Shown here piece after piece: positions 6,190-14,729 of a stretch of DNA of 64,000 nucleotides. The DNA is taken from assembly GCA_017464345.1 (NCBI GenBank), contig JAFUAH010000015.1, positions 34,775-98,774 of the forward strand, in the 5' to 3' direction. How positions within the stretch are numbered: position 1 is the stretch's first letter; each line of letters begins with the position of its first letter. A model generated the notes under the pieces. It was given only the letters and a program-made list of their open reading frames with translations, searched no databases and was not told where the DNA came from. The DNA comes from Bacteroidaceae bacterium. Its GTDB lineage: Bacteria; Bacteroidota; Bacteroidia; Bacteroidales; Bacteroidaceae. The position numbers and the translations under genes are program-made.

Positions 6190-7503
6190 TTAAATATCGT
6201 CCAAAGAAAGTGCTCTCAGCGATAATGTATATGCGCCAAAGGTGTTCGATGTCAATGATGTGAGTTTTTCCTTTAGTCGGTTTAGGTCGATTTTGTGCGG
6301 ATTCCGCTTTATCTCAGCACAGATACCCGTATGGTTGAACTCGTTCAGGGCAATCATGTCAATTTCATTCTCCCCCTTTCTATCCCACCAATTTCCCACG
6401 AGGGTATATAGCCCCGACTCCATCGCCCTTGTCTGGAAATATTGCTCCAACGTGCGACCAGAGAACTGTTCGTAGTGTTGTCCCATGTGCTGGCGTAGGA
6501 GTGCGAGTTGGCGACGTTCAATGAGTGACTGATATGGCCAGATGAAGCGGAACCAGAAGCGTAGGAACTGGTCGGAGATTTCGTAGGCCGTGGTTTTGCT
6601 GTTCGGCTTTGCAAGCAATGGCTTCAGGCGCGTGACCATGTGGTAGTTCTTTTCCAGATTCTGCAGGTAGACCCCCATGTCCTTCTGCATGGCACCGTCG
6701 ATGTCGGAACGCTTGGTCATGCCACCGGCTATCAGTTGGAGGATGGAGAAGTAGGTGGCACTCTCATCACTGAATTCCTGATTCACAAGGTCTCGGCCTT
6801 CTGTCAGGAAATAGGAATCCTGTCGGCAAACGTAGTTGAGCATTTTCTCTTTTGTATAGCATTGGGCATCCATCAGCAACTCCACATACTTCGCTACACC
6901 ACCAGTTATCATATATAGGCACAGCAGGTCATCATGCTTATAGTCGGGGGCGTGGTCGAGGAAAATCTGTTTAATGACAGCGGTACTGAACGGTAGCAAG
7001 GTCAGTTTGGAGGTTGGGCGACCATAGAGTGGCTCGTGTTCGTCTTCGAAGATGCGCTTCATCAGTGACTGAATGCTGCCCGAGGCAATCAGGTAGAGGT
7101 GTGAGTCGCGATGATAGCGGTCCCACAGGTCTTGCATCTCGCTGAAAATGGCAGGATTGACCTTGTATAGTGTCTGAAACTCGTCGAAAATAATCGTAAA
7201 GTGGCGTTTAAGAGATTCTTTCATGATGACCTCGAACAAATCGCGGAATCGCGAGAGCACGCCGTACACATGGATTCCCAATTGTTCTTCTAACGTCTGT
7301 TGGAATTTTTGGCAAAGTACGGCTTCACTATCCTTGGAAACAAAGAGATAAGCATAGTCGCGCCCCTCCAATGTAGTTGTCAGGAGCGTGGTCTTTCCGA
7401 CACGCCTGCGCCCCATCAATACGGTGAAGACCGCGCTTCGTTCCGCTTGTTTCTCATTCTCTCGAAGGATGGCAATCTCTTCTTGCCGGTCGTAGAATCT
7501 CAT
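6190..7503 (-). CDS. AAA+ ATPase with C-terminal DUF234 nuclease-like domain
   Basis: A 437-residue protein of the archaeal-type ATPase family widespread in Bacteroidetes. Walker A is GRRRVGKTTLL at about 31-41 and Walker B is FTIIFDEFQTL at about 102-112. The arginine-rich middle carries a winged-helix region. The C-terminal third contains NEIDMIALN followed by CAEIKRN, the D...ExK signature of the PD-(D/E)xK fold found in DUF234. Its role is not established; suggested roles include stress response and DNA transactions. It is monocistronic, with a -7 box at 7550-7557. Confidence 0.85.
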   Translation of the reverse strand: MRFYDRQEEIAILRENEKQAERSAVFTVLMGRRRVGKTTLLTTTLEGRDYAYLFVSKDSEAVLCQKFQQTLEEQLGIHVYGVLSRFRDLFEVIMKESLKRHFTIIFDEFQTLYKVNPAIFSEMQDLWDRYHRDSHLYLIASGSIQSLMKRIFEDEHEPLYGRPTSKLTLLPFSTAVIKQIFLDHAPDYKHDDLLCLYMITGGVAKYVELLMDAQCYTKEKMLNYVCRQDSYFLTEGRDLVNQEFSDESATYFSILQLIAGGMTKRSDIDGAMQKDMGVYLQNLEKNYHMVTRLKPLLAKPNSKTTAYEISDQFLRFWFRFIWPYQSLIERRQLALLRQHMGQHYEQFSGRTLEQYFQTRAMESGLYTLVGNWWDRKGENEIDMIALNEFNHTGICAEIKRNPHKIDLNRLKEKLTSLTSNTFGAYTLSLRALSLDDI

Positions 7504-7549
7504 AATGTAAATCGCTATTTATATTAACGGCCATTTATATTTGGCGTTA

Positions 7550-7557
7550 CAAATATA
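7550..7557 (-). promoter_or_regulatory. -7 box for the AAA ATPase gene
   Basis: TATATTTG on the minus strand lies 46 nt upstream of the start codon at 7503. Confidence 0.65.
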
Positions 7558-7627
7558 TGGACTTTTTCTGAATCCTCAAAGAATATTCGAATAAAATACT
7601 ATGAATGCTCATGTTTAGAAGAAAAAC

Positions 7628-7659
7628 AAGGGCAGCAAACCAATCGGCTTGCCGCCCTT
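7628..7659 (-). terminator. Displaced araA terminator hairpin
   Basis: AAGGGCAGC pairs imperfectly with GCCGCCCTT around a loop containing CCAATCGG. It lies just beyond the orphan araA 3' end at 7689-7745. The intact araA has a similar hairpin at 11760-11794, so this appears to be the terminator that originally belonged to araA or to its donor allele. Confidence 0.55.
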
Positions 7660-7688
7660 AATTATAGGAGTTAATTACTAAGGCTCCG

Positions 7689-7745
7689 TTACTTCAGTGC
7701 CTTGTTCAGCATGTAGTAAACCTCGTTGTTGCGGAGGGTCTGCTG
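7689..7745 (-). pseudogene. Orphan 3' end of araA
   Basis: The minus strand encodes QTLRNNEVYYMLNKALK followed by TAA, which is the C-terminus of arabinose isomerase. The intact araA ends ...NEVYYMLNKALR. Bases 7702-7744 are identical to 11852-11894 (43 bp), while the last six codons differ at synonymous or near-synonymous positions. This is a remnant left when a block carrying its own araA end was inserted. Confidence 0.85.
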
Positions 7746-7746
7746 C

Positions 7747-8835
7747 TTATTTCTTTTCGATAGATGAGAAAAATGTTTTGTTGTCAATATAGCCGTATTG
7801 TTTGCCTTGGTGACCAATGAAATTGATGGCATATTTCAACAACTTGCAATATTCTATAGAATCTTTGCTAAAGATACGCATCTCATAGTCGCGTTCAGAC
7901 AATCTGGTCAAGGCCATAAGGTCTTGCCTGTTTGCCACTTTTGTCCCTCGAAGCCTTGATGTACCCAGACGGAAATCGTAGTTATTCTCGGCTTCAAATG
8001 TTACTCGTTCTTCTGATTGCAGCCCAAGGTTCTTGTAGTCGATATTGATGAGTGTCTGGAAGGTTTTCTTGCTTCCCCTTTTGTTGGGTATATTTAGTGC
8101 GGGGAAAAAGTCGTATGAGTCCTTCTATAGCCAGATGTATTGTGTACCCTTGGCTTGGTTGCTTCCAGGCAGGGCTTGGATTCGGGCGGTGTCAGAATGG
8201 CTAAGTGTGATAAGTAATGTGGAATATCCTTCACTGGATTCTTCTTCCTCGACTCTCCCTTTTTCCTCATTGAACAAAAGTTTCCAGAAAGGTGCATCGG
8301 CTTTCTGGCTTGCCTGATAGTACTCAAATTTCTGTGCCTTGATTCGTTGGAACATGTTTTCCCATTCGAAACCGCATACTTTTGTGTCTTCAAAACTTAA
8401 ATGCAGTGACGCTTCTATATTCTGGGTCAGTCCTCTGCTCGTAAAATTACCTGATGATACTATCAGACTGCTGCCCTTGTCGCATTTGTAGCCGTAGCAT
8501 TTGGCATGAAAGATGGCTTTGCGGTTGATTATGCCCACATCGCAACCTATGTCAAGCAACTTTTCTACAACTTGCCGACTTGACATGTTCTGCCTGCTAC
8601 TACCTCCGAGGATAATCTGGCAGCGGCCACCTGCCTGAATATGTCGTTCGATATGGTTGTAGAAGCGCACACCGCCATTGAAATTGGAAAAGCCGGAGAG
8701 TATGAACATAGAACCTTGGCCCATAAGTCCATTTTCTTGCAAATCGTTAATCCACACCTGTTCTAATAAAGTAAGAAGATTTGGGGGCATACTCCTGGCT
8801 GTGGAGTAGATGTTGGGCTGAAGTGTGAAATCCAT
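7747..8835 (-). pseudogene. BfiI-like PLD-family restriction endonuclease interrupted by an in-frame amber codon
   Basis: The N-terminal 236 residues carry a phospholipase-D-type nuclease site: His110, Lys112, Asn130 and Glu141. The spacing equals that reported for BfiI (His105, Lys107, Asn125, Glu136). A TAG at 8125-8127 then interrupts the gene. The same frame continues without other stops for 125 residues to TAA at 7747, so the total of 363 codons matches the length of BfiI-type enzymes. The lost part corresponds to the C-terminal DNA-recognition domain. The stop ends translation in the linker, so the enzyme is probably inactive unless the amber is read through. The start lies 3 nt after the methyltransferase stop. 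Confidence 0.85.
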
Positions 8836-8838
8836 AGA

Positions 8839-10323
8839 TTATGCAGTTCTTAAAATGATTAATGCTTCACTCGTGATGGCTTGTTGCGCATGGAGACCAT
8901 AGCGTTGATAGGTTTCCAATGGGATTATTTCTTGCAGCAGAAAACCTTTTGCCTTTGCCTCTTCCGCTAATAGTCTTGGAGTGTCAATTATTTTGTATCC
9001 GCCGATGGTGGTCTTGTTATATCCTACGACCAAGCAGTAATAGCCTCCCTCCCTTAGCAAGCGATATACATTCTCAAACATCTGGGCCATTTCTGCAAAA
9101 TATTTGTAAAGCAACAGGGGGGTGTATTGTTTTCTGAAGCCATCGGCTGGGGTCAAGGCCATTTGCAGTTCCTTGCAAAGACTGATTGTAGTGGAGGAAA
9201 GATTGTCGGTATTGTGGCTCATGCATGAGAAGAGTTTGTCCCTTTCTCCTTTTGACATAAGTTCTCGGCTTCCAATTAGCGAACATTCCAAGCCTCTTAT
9301 GTTTCCAGGGATATCCAATCCCAGCCAGACAATGCTTAGCCTCTGTGTGTCAATGTAGGGCAATGCAGTGGCGTATGGTGGGCTTGTAACGGCCAAGTCG
9401 AATTTGGGCAGCATGTCGGCCTGTATGTCTTTTATGTTCCGATTGATGATTTGAGGCTCATGTAGTGATTCTGCATCAACCTTCGCAAGGAACTGGTTAA
9501 TACAACTTTGTGATTTCAAGAAACTATTCTGGGCAGCCTCTTCCATAGGTATTGTAGGATAGGGGGTGTTTCGTCTCCTTATTCTCAGGTCAGAAGGTTC
9601 CTGTTCAGAGTACTCACGCAATATATTACTGAGGGCTAGCAGCAACAGCCCTCGTAATGTCTTGTCTTCCTGATTCTCTGCTTCTCTTTTCCATGCTTCG
9701 ATATATGGCAGATAATCCTGTCGAAACCATTTTCGCAAGTAATTTGTTCTTGCGTCATCGGATAATACAATGTTTTCAGCAGAATGTTTGACCTCGTCTG
9801 CAAACTTGTCAATATCGAATTGGATTATTTTTTCGCGGCTGAATATTGCATGGGTCTTGATGTTTGCAATGAAGGTAGCCATAGGATTAACATCTACTCC
9901 GTATGCTCTTATGCCTTGAAGTTCGGCCTCCAGAAGCGAAGTTCCGCTACCACAAAACGGGTCTATAATTTGGACTCCTCTATTGCATTGGCAAATGTTC
10001 ATAATAGCCCTAACAATTTGTGGATTGAACTTGCCTTTATATTCATGAATTCCGTGGGAAAAATAGCGGGTGTTTTGTTTTTTGGAGGTTGTGCCTTCAC
10101 GTTCATACTGACGCGTATATGCCGTCACACCGTCAATAGCGTATGCTGAAAAGTATACTAAATCCTCTGCCAATTCTGGCCGCCTACATCCCTTTGCTGT
10201 CAGACTTCCTCTATCTTCCACTATCTCAATAGGTTGGAGTAGAGCCTCAACTTCTCGTCTGCCCAACACCTTCTCATAAGGGAATAGCCGATAAGATTGC
10301 CAAAACAATGTTACGTCCTTCAT
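8839..10323 (-). CDS. DNA methyltransferase (N4-cytosine or N6-adenine type), second of two
   Basis: A 494-residue amino-methyltransferase. Motif I (DPFCGSGTS, SAM binding) is at 121-129 and the catalytic motif IV (TSPPY) is at 313-317; S/T-PPY is more common in N4-cytosine enzymes. It overlaps the upstream methyltransferase by ATGA and ends 3 nt before the nuclease gene. Two different methyltransferases beside a BfiI-like nuclease suggest an asymmetric recognition site with one enzyme per strand. All motifs look intact, so DNA modification may persist without restriction. The target sequence cannot be inferred. Confidence 0.9.
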   Translation of the reverse strand: MKDVTLFWQSYRLFPYEKVLGRREVEALLQPIEIVEDRGSLTAKGCRRPELAEDLVYFSAYAIDGVTAYTRQYEREGTTSKKQNTRYFSHGIHEYKGKFNPQIVRAIMNICQCNRGVQIIDPFCGSGTSLLEAELQGIRAYGVDVNPMATFIANIKTHAIFSREKIIQFDIDKFADEVKHSAENIVLSDDARTNYLRKWFRQDYLPYIEAWKREAENQEDKTLRGLLLLALSNILREYSEQEPSDLRIRRRNTPYPTIPMEEAAQNSFLKSQSCINQFLAKVDAESLHEPQIINRNIKDIQADMLPKFDLAVTSPPYATALPYIDTQRLSIVWLGLDIPGNIRGLECSLIGSRELMSKGERDKLFSCMSHNTDNLSSTTISLCKELQMALTPADGFRKQYTPLLLYKYFAEMAQMFENVYRLLREGGYYCLVVGYNKTTIGGYKIIDTPRLLAEEAKAKGFLLQEIIPLETYQRYGLHAQQAITSEALIILRTA

Positions 10324-11537
10324 TTCTGTAGAATCACGATATATTCGTCTTTGATTCGCGCATGGGACAGGTTGAATGATTTCCGCTTACAATTGATTTC
10401 ACGCTGGAGCGTTGTTATATGTCTGAAACCGGCATTCATGCCAATCTCAGCAATAATCTTGTCATTGCAGTATATCTCTCCATGTATTTTTGAGCGGCCG
10501 ATGACGAAACACAGATATGCATCATCCGAACAGTAAGGATAAAGCATCGATAGCAATTCGCTCATTTGAATAGCAAAGTCATAGCCCTCATATTTGCTCT
10601 TTTTGAAATACTGAGCCCTTGCGCCTATTTCCTCATTTTTTACCTGTATCGGGTTGAATCCCAGCCAATACATGCGATATTTATGGTATAGCCAATATTC
10701 GTATGCGTTAGGATAGGGGGGGGAGGTTACAACTAAGCCTATCTTGCCAGGCAAGTCTTCACTTGTCAGTTTCAGCGAATTCTTATTTAATACCCTTGCC
10801 TCTGCATGCGGATTTCCCATCATCGCCTTTGTCAATTTTCTGGCAGACAATAAGAAGTATGAATATACGTCACTGGCAGTTTTACCTTTGTCTCTAAAAG
10901 CATATCTTGTGTCGCTATCCTGATTTGACACCTTGACTATGATGCTCGAAAAACAATACAGGAGTGCATCGTATACCTCTGTACCTTTATAATTGTCGAT
11001 AGAGTGTTTCAATTTAGCCAAAGCCTCTTGAATGTCAGCCTTAAACCAATGGTCAATGTTGGGCAATGCAGGTACTTCGATTATCGTGTCTAAGGTTTGG
11101 CAATCTTTGACAATTGCTTCGCAAATGTTAAGAAAGGCTTCTGGGAGTTGATTGGTACGAACCCGAGAAATCAAACAGGCTATGGGGTTAAGGTCGATGC
11201 CTACAGATGAAATTCCTCTCCTCTGTGCCTCTTCCAAGGTTACTCCACTTCCACAGAAAGGGTCTAAGACAAAGTCACCCTGCCCATGCCACAAGTTTTT
11301 AATCAAGGTGGCGGGAATTTCATTAATAAATTTTGCCGGATAGGGGTGGATGGAACTAAATGGAGATGCTTTCGCTTCAGTGAAATTCCACTCTATACTC
11401 TTCAAAATATCCACATTCTTTGTACTGAAATTGCACGCTATTTGTGATTGTTCCCTTTTGTAGAAGGAATTTGAGCATCCCAAATGTGGGGGATATGAAT
11501 GTGGGGATGTTTCGTATGAGTAGGTATGCGATTTCAT
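10320..11537 (-). CDS. DNA methyltransferase (N4-cytosine or N6-adenine type), first of two
   Basis: The start at 11537 is chosen because the -7 box TATCTTTG (11561-11568) lies between it and an in-frame Met at 11618 that would sit upstream of the promoter. The 405-residue product has DPFCGSGVT at about 92-100 and TSPPY at about 271-275. Its neighbour shares the same motif order, but the two proteins are clearly different elsewhere (for example HPYPAKFINEIP here). It is the first gene of the operon methyltransferase - methyltransferase - nuclease. The A+T richness is higher than in the arabinose genes, consistent with transfer. Confidence 0.9.
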   Translation of the reverse strand: MKSHTYSYETSPHSYPPHLGCSNSFYKREQSQIACNFSTKNVDILKSIEWNFTEAKASPFSSIHPYPAKFINEIPATLIKNLWHGQGDFVLDPFCGSGVTLEEAQRRGISSVGIDLNPIACLISRVRTNQLPEAFLNICEAIVKDCQTLDTIIEVPALPNIDHWFKADIQEALAKLKHSIDNYKGTEVYDALLYCFSSIIVKVSNQDSDTRYAFRDKGKTASDVYSYFLLSARKLTKAMMGNPHAEARVLNKNSLKLTSEDLPGKIGLVVTSPPYPNAYEYWLYHKYRMYWLGFNPIQVKNEEIGARAQYFKKSKYEGYDFAIQMSELLSMLYPYCSDDAYLCFVIGRSKIHGEIYCNDKIIAEIGMNAGFRHITTLQREINCKRKSFNLSHARIKDEYIVILQK

Positions 11538-11560
11538 CTCTATTCTTTCGTTTTCGTCCA

Positions 11561-11568
11561 CAAAGATA
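11561..11568 (-). promoter_or_regulatory. -7 box of the restriction-modification operon
   Basis: TATCTTTG on the minus strand, 23 nt upstream of the ATG at 11537. It decides the start of the first methyltransferase. Confidence 0.75.
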
Positions 11569-11759
11569 CGAATTAGCGAGCGAAATCGCAAGTTTTTATG
11601 TGCAGAATTCACGTGCAATCATGCGCCTCAGTGTAATGGTTCCTTCTTATTGACTATGTGACATGTTTAAGGAGATTGATATTTTTTGCTTAGGTAAACG
11701 TCTTTGTGAGTTGTCTTGGGAGTTTACAATGCACAATTCACAGTTGGAAGTTGAAAAAA

Positions 11760-11794
11760 CAAGGGCAGCAGGTCGGAGTGACTTGCTGCCCTTG
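11760..11794 (-). terminator. Terminator after intact araA
   Basis: CAAGGGCAGCA (11760-11770) pairs with TGCTGCCCTTG (11784-11794), 45 nt downstream of the araA stop. The surrounding 11569-11838 holds no other gene. Confidence 0.75.
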
Positions 11795-11838
11795 AATCAT
11801 GAATTGCTTAATTGTTTTAATCTTTCAATTCTTCAATT

Positions 11839-13374
11839 TTACCTGAGCGCTTTGTTCAGCATGTAGTAAACCTCGTTGTTGCGGAGGGTCTGCTTGAACT
11901 CGCTGGTCTTCGTCTCCTTGTTAATCTTGACATATTCGATGCCGCAGATTTCGGCGAAGTCTTCCCAGTACTCCTCGGTGATGTCGTAGGAGAAGGCGCT
12001 GTGGTGCGTACCACCGGCTAGAATCCATGCGCCGGCACCGATCTCGAACGTCGGCTGGGGTACCCACAGGGCAGAGGCCACGGGCAGTTTGGGCATGGGC
12101 TTGGGCTCGATGCACTCAACCTCCTGCGAGATGAGGCGGAAGCGGTTGCCGAGGTCTACGACGGTGGCCTTCAGGCCACGGCCGGTCTTCGAGGTGAAGA
12201 CGAGGCGAGCGGTCTGCTGCTTGCGGATGCCGATGCCGAGGAAGTGGACTTCCAGTTTGGGCTTGTCCTCAACGGCGATGAGCGGACATACCTCGAGCAT
12301 GTGGCTCTGGAGGCAAGAGGAGCGGTCGCCGGCGAAGTTGAGCGTGTAGTCCTCCAGGAACGAGCAACCGGTGGGGAGGCCCTGCTGCATCACCCAGAGG
12401 GTGCGATAGAGGCAGGCGGTCTTCCAGTCGCCTTCGGCACCGAAGCCGTAACCCTCGGCCATCAGGCGCTGAGAGGCGAGGCCTGGTATCTGGTCGAAAC
12501 CGAAAAAGTTGGGGTCGTCGATGTTGGCATCGCCCAGGTCGTCGAAGTTGGTGGTGAAGGCGGTGGCACCCTCGTCCTTCAGTACGCGGCGCAGGGCGAT
12601 TTCGGCCTTGGCGGCGTTCTTCACCTTCTCCCAGTAAACCTCTTCGCCCGACTCGTCAATCTTGATGGTGTACAGGCGCTTGTACTCCTCCACGAGGGCG
12701 TCGGCCTCTGCGTCGGTCACCTGCTTCAGGTACTCCATCAAAGAAGAAACGGGATAGTAGTCAACGTGGTAACCCAGACGCTGCTCGAACTCTACGCGGT
12801 CGCCGTCGGTCACGGCTACGTTGTTCATGTTCATGCCGAACATCAGGCAGCGCACGTTCTTGGCATCAGCCACACCGGCGGCCACGCGTGCCCAGACGGC
12901 AATCTTCTTCTGAGCCTCTTGGTCCTTCCAGTAACCGCAAACGACCTTGCGGGGAACGCGCATGCGGGTGCAGATGTGTCCGAATTCGATGTCGCCGTGA
13001 GCCGACTGGTTGAGGTTCATGAAGTCCATGTCGATTTCGCCCCAGGGAATCTCGGCGTTGTACTGCGTGTGGAAGTGGAGGAGAGGCTTCTGCAACTGCT
13101 GGAGGCCCTTAATCCACATCTTTGCGGGCGAGAAGGTGTGCATCCATGTGATGATGCCGACGCACTTCTCGTCGTTGTTGGCGGCGAGCATGACCTGTTC
13201 AACCTCCTTGCTGCTGTTGGCCGTGCCCTTGTAGACAACCTTCACGGGGATGTTGCCGCCTTTGTTCAGGCCTTCCACCATTTCCTTGGAGTGAGCGTCG
13301 ACTGCGATGACTGCGTCACCTCCGTAGAGTAACTGTGCACCAGTTACCCACCAAATCTCATAATTTTCAAACAT
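11839..13374 (-). CDS. araA: L-arabinose isomerase
   Basis: The 511-residue product follows the AraA family end to end: EIWWVTGAQLLYG at the start, HTFSPAKMWIKGL at about 80-93, HFHTQYNAEIPW at about 101-112, and GGTHHSAFSYD with its metal-binding His near residue 456. It converts L-arabinose to L-ribulose in the cytoplasm using a divalent metal. It lies downstream of araD, the symporter and the mutarotase on the same strand. Its last 43 bp before the terminal codons are duplicated at 7702-7744, so the 3' end was probably replaced when the restriction-modification island entered. The protein remains full length. Confidence 0.97.
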   Translation of the reverse strand: MFENYEIWWVTGAQLLYGGDAVIAVDAHSKEMVEGLNKGGNIPVKVVYKGTANSSKEVEQVMLAANNDEKCVGIITWMHTFSPAKMWIKGLQQLQKPLLHFHTQYNAEIPWGEIDMDFMNLNQSAHGDIEFGHICTRMRVPRKVVCGYWKDQEAQKKIAVWARVAAGVADAKNVRCLMFGMNMNNVAVTDGDRVEFEQRLGYHVDYYPVSSLMEYLKQVTDAEADALVEEYKRLYTIKIDESGEEVYWEKVKNAAKAEIALRRVLKDEGATAFTTNFDDLGDANIDDPNFFGFDQIPGLASQRLMAEGYGFGAEGDWKTACLYRTLWVMQQGLPTGCSFLEDYTLNFAGDRSSCLQSHMLEVCPLIAVEDKPKLEVHFLGIGIRKQQTARLVFTSKTGRGLKATVVDLGNRFRLISQEVECIEPKPMPKLPVASALWVPQPTFEIGAGAWILAGGTHHSAFSYDITEEYWEDFAEICGIEYVKINKETKTSEFKQTLRNNEVYYMLNKALR

Positions 13375-13388
13375 GGTTTTAAAATTTT

Positions 13389-13864
13389 TAATTCACAATT
13401 CACAATTAACAATTCACAATTGTTTGTTGTGCATCGTGAAAAGGTTAATAATTAGTTGTATTGTTTTCTTTAGTTTTCTTTATGATAGATATCAGTAGTT
13501 TGTTCAATTCAGCACAATCACAATTAAGACTATTATATTGGTCGGTATCGATATATTCTGTTTTGTGAAGTATCTCTAACCAATATTCCGTTTCATTTGC
13601 CTCTTTTAATGCGATTTTCAACTTGTGAATAAAATCTTCTGTGCTTTCTGCATGTTCGGCTTCGCGTATATTCGCTCCAATACTAGTGCCAGACTTCAGT
13701 ATCTGTGTGCAAATAGGATGTTCTGCATATGGTATTCTGCGAATAAGGTATTTTACCATCTTTACAATCCTGACAGCGAAATCAATACTTTTTGTCTTTA
13801 CAATATTGTCTTGCTTCATGGCGCGCAGCCTAATTGTGAATTGTCAATTGTCAATTGTGAATTA
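13389..13864. mobile_element. Inverted-repeat cassette carrying a four-helix-bundle gene (AATTCAC arms)
   Basis: Arms 13389-13421 and 13832-13864 are 33-bp inverted repeats with about four mismatches, built from reiterated AATTCAC units. They enclose exactly one gene (13445-13819). The cassette fills the araA-araD gap and its right arm stops two bases before the araD stop codon. Length (476 bp) and layout match the second cassette at 16525-16997, although the arm sequences differ. Mobility is inferred. Confidence 0.65.
13445..13819 (-). CDS. Four helix bundle protein (S23/IVP family)
   Basis: A 124-residue helical protein with the family's typical N-terminus (FAVRIVKMVKYL) and the conserved SGTSIGANIREAEHAESTED segment at about 48-66, followed by FIHKLKIALKEANETEYWLEIL. 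This family was first met as the protein encoded in intervening sequences of bacterial 23S rRNA, and relatives act as accessory proteins of diversity-generating retroelements. The function of stand-alone copies is unknown. Here it sits inside an inverted-repeat cassette within the arabinose operon. It shares about half its residues with the copy at 16588-16980. Confidence 0.9.
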   Translation of the reverse strand: MKQDNIVKTKSIDFAVRIVKMVKYLIRRIPYAEHPICTQILKSGTSIGANIREAEHAESTEDFIHKLKIALKEANETEYWLEILHKTEYIDTDQYNSLNCDCAELNKLLISIIKKTKENNTTNY

Positions 13865-13866
13865 AA

Positions 13867-14571
13867 CTACTTCTTTTTCTGTCCGTAGTACGCATTAGGG
13901 CCGTGTTTCCTCATATAGTGCTTTTCCACCAAGAGGGGATTCATCGTGAGGTCGGGATTCACCGAGAGGGCGACGAAGGCCATCTTGGCACACTGCTCCA
14001 TGACCTTGGCGTTATAGACGGCATTGTCGGGAGAGGTGCCCCACGAGAAGGGCCCGTGATTCTTGACGAGCACGGCAGGCGTGTGGTCGGGGTTAATCTT
14101 GCGGATGTTCAGGATTTCGTCCACGATGACGTTGCCCGTCTCCAGTTCGTACTGCCCCTTGACCTCCGCTTCGGTCATGTCGCGCGTGCAGGGGATATCC
14201 TTGTAGAAGTAGTCGGCGTGCGTGGTGCCGATGTTGGGGATGTCGCGCCCTGCCTGAGCGAACGCCGTGGCGTAGGTGGAGTGGGTGTGTACGACACCCT
14301 GGATGTTGGGGAATGCCTTGTAGAGCACGAGGTGCGTGGGCGTGTCGCTCGATGGGTTGAGGTCGCCCTCTACCACCTTGCCTGTCTGCAGGTCAACGAC
14401 CACCATGTCCTCGACCTTCATCTCGTCGTAACTCACGCCCGAGGGCTTGATGACAACCAATCCCTTTTCGCGGTCGATGCCCGAGACGTTGCCCCAGGTG
14501 AATATCACAAGGCCTTGCTTCACCAAGTCAAGGTTGGCCTTAAATACTTTCTCTTTTAACTGTTCAAGCAT
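13867..14571 (-). CDS. araD: L-ribulose-5-phosphate 4-epimerase
   Basis: A 234-residue class II aldolase-fold epimerase. [21 protein letters not shown] is at about 25-45 and the zinc ligands appear in VVHTHSTYA (about 93-101) and NHGPF (about 170). It converts L-ribulose 5-phosphate to D-xylulose 5-phosphate, feeding the pentose phosphate pathway. The length is normal. It lies between the symporter (upstream) and araA (downstream). A hairpin repeat of GATAGA units occupies the gap to the symporter gene. Confidence 0.96.
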   Translation of the reverse strand: MLEQLKEKVFKANLDLVKQGLVIFTWGNVSGIDREKGLVVIKPSGVSYDEMKVEDMVVVDLQTGKVVEGDLNPSSDTPTHLVLYKAFPNIQGVVHTHSTYATAFAQAGRDIPNIGTTHADYFYKDIPCTRDMTEAEVKGQYELETGNVIVDEILNIRKINPDHTPAVLVKNHGPFSWGTSPDNAVYNAKVMEQCAKMAFVALSVNPDLTMNPLLVEKHYMRKHGPNAYYGQKKK

Positions 14572-14587
14572 ATCTTTCGATGTTTAA

Positions 14588-14714
14588 GAGGAGATAGAAG
14601 AAGATAGAGGGAGATAAAAGAAGATAGAGGACGTGTGTTTCGAGCCTTGAGAAGATGTCATTCATCAGAACTATCGTCCTTTATCTCCATCTATCTCCTT
14701 TTATCTCCCTCCCA
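14588..14714. repeat. Hairpin element with GATAGA-type arms
   Basis: The left part (14588-14633) is a run of GATAGAAGAA/GATAGAGGGA units. The right part (14677-14714) is its approximate complement, made of CTATCTCC and TTTATCTCC units. The element separates symporter and araD inside the operon and belongs to the same class of tandem-armed hairpins as those at 25038, 34093 and 51343. Confidence 0.6.
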
Positions 14715-14729
14715 TTCCTATATTATTGT

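Larger units (their letters stand above)
7745..11851. mobile_element. Restriction-modification island inserted at the araA 3' end
   Basis: A block of about 4.1 kb holds one BfiI-like operon and is bounded by the 43-bp direct repeat of the araA end (7702-7744 and 11852-11894). The arrangement keeps araA coding intact and displaces the old gene end, as seen with elements that integrate into gene 3' ends. No integrase or transposase is present in the block, so the mechanism (site-specific recombination in trans or homologous exchange) is open. Confidence 0.7.

Noticed and set aside
13445-13819. Diversity-generating retroelement accessory protein (Avd)
   Set aside because: The fold family matches, but there is no reverse transcriptase and no template/variable repeat pair near either four-helix-bundle gene.
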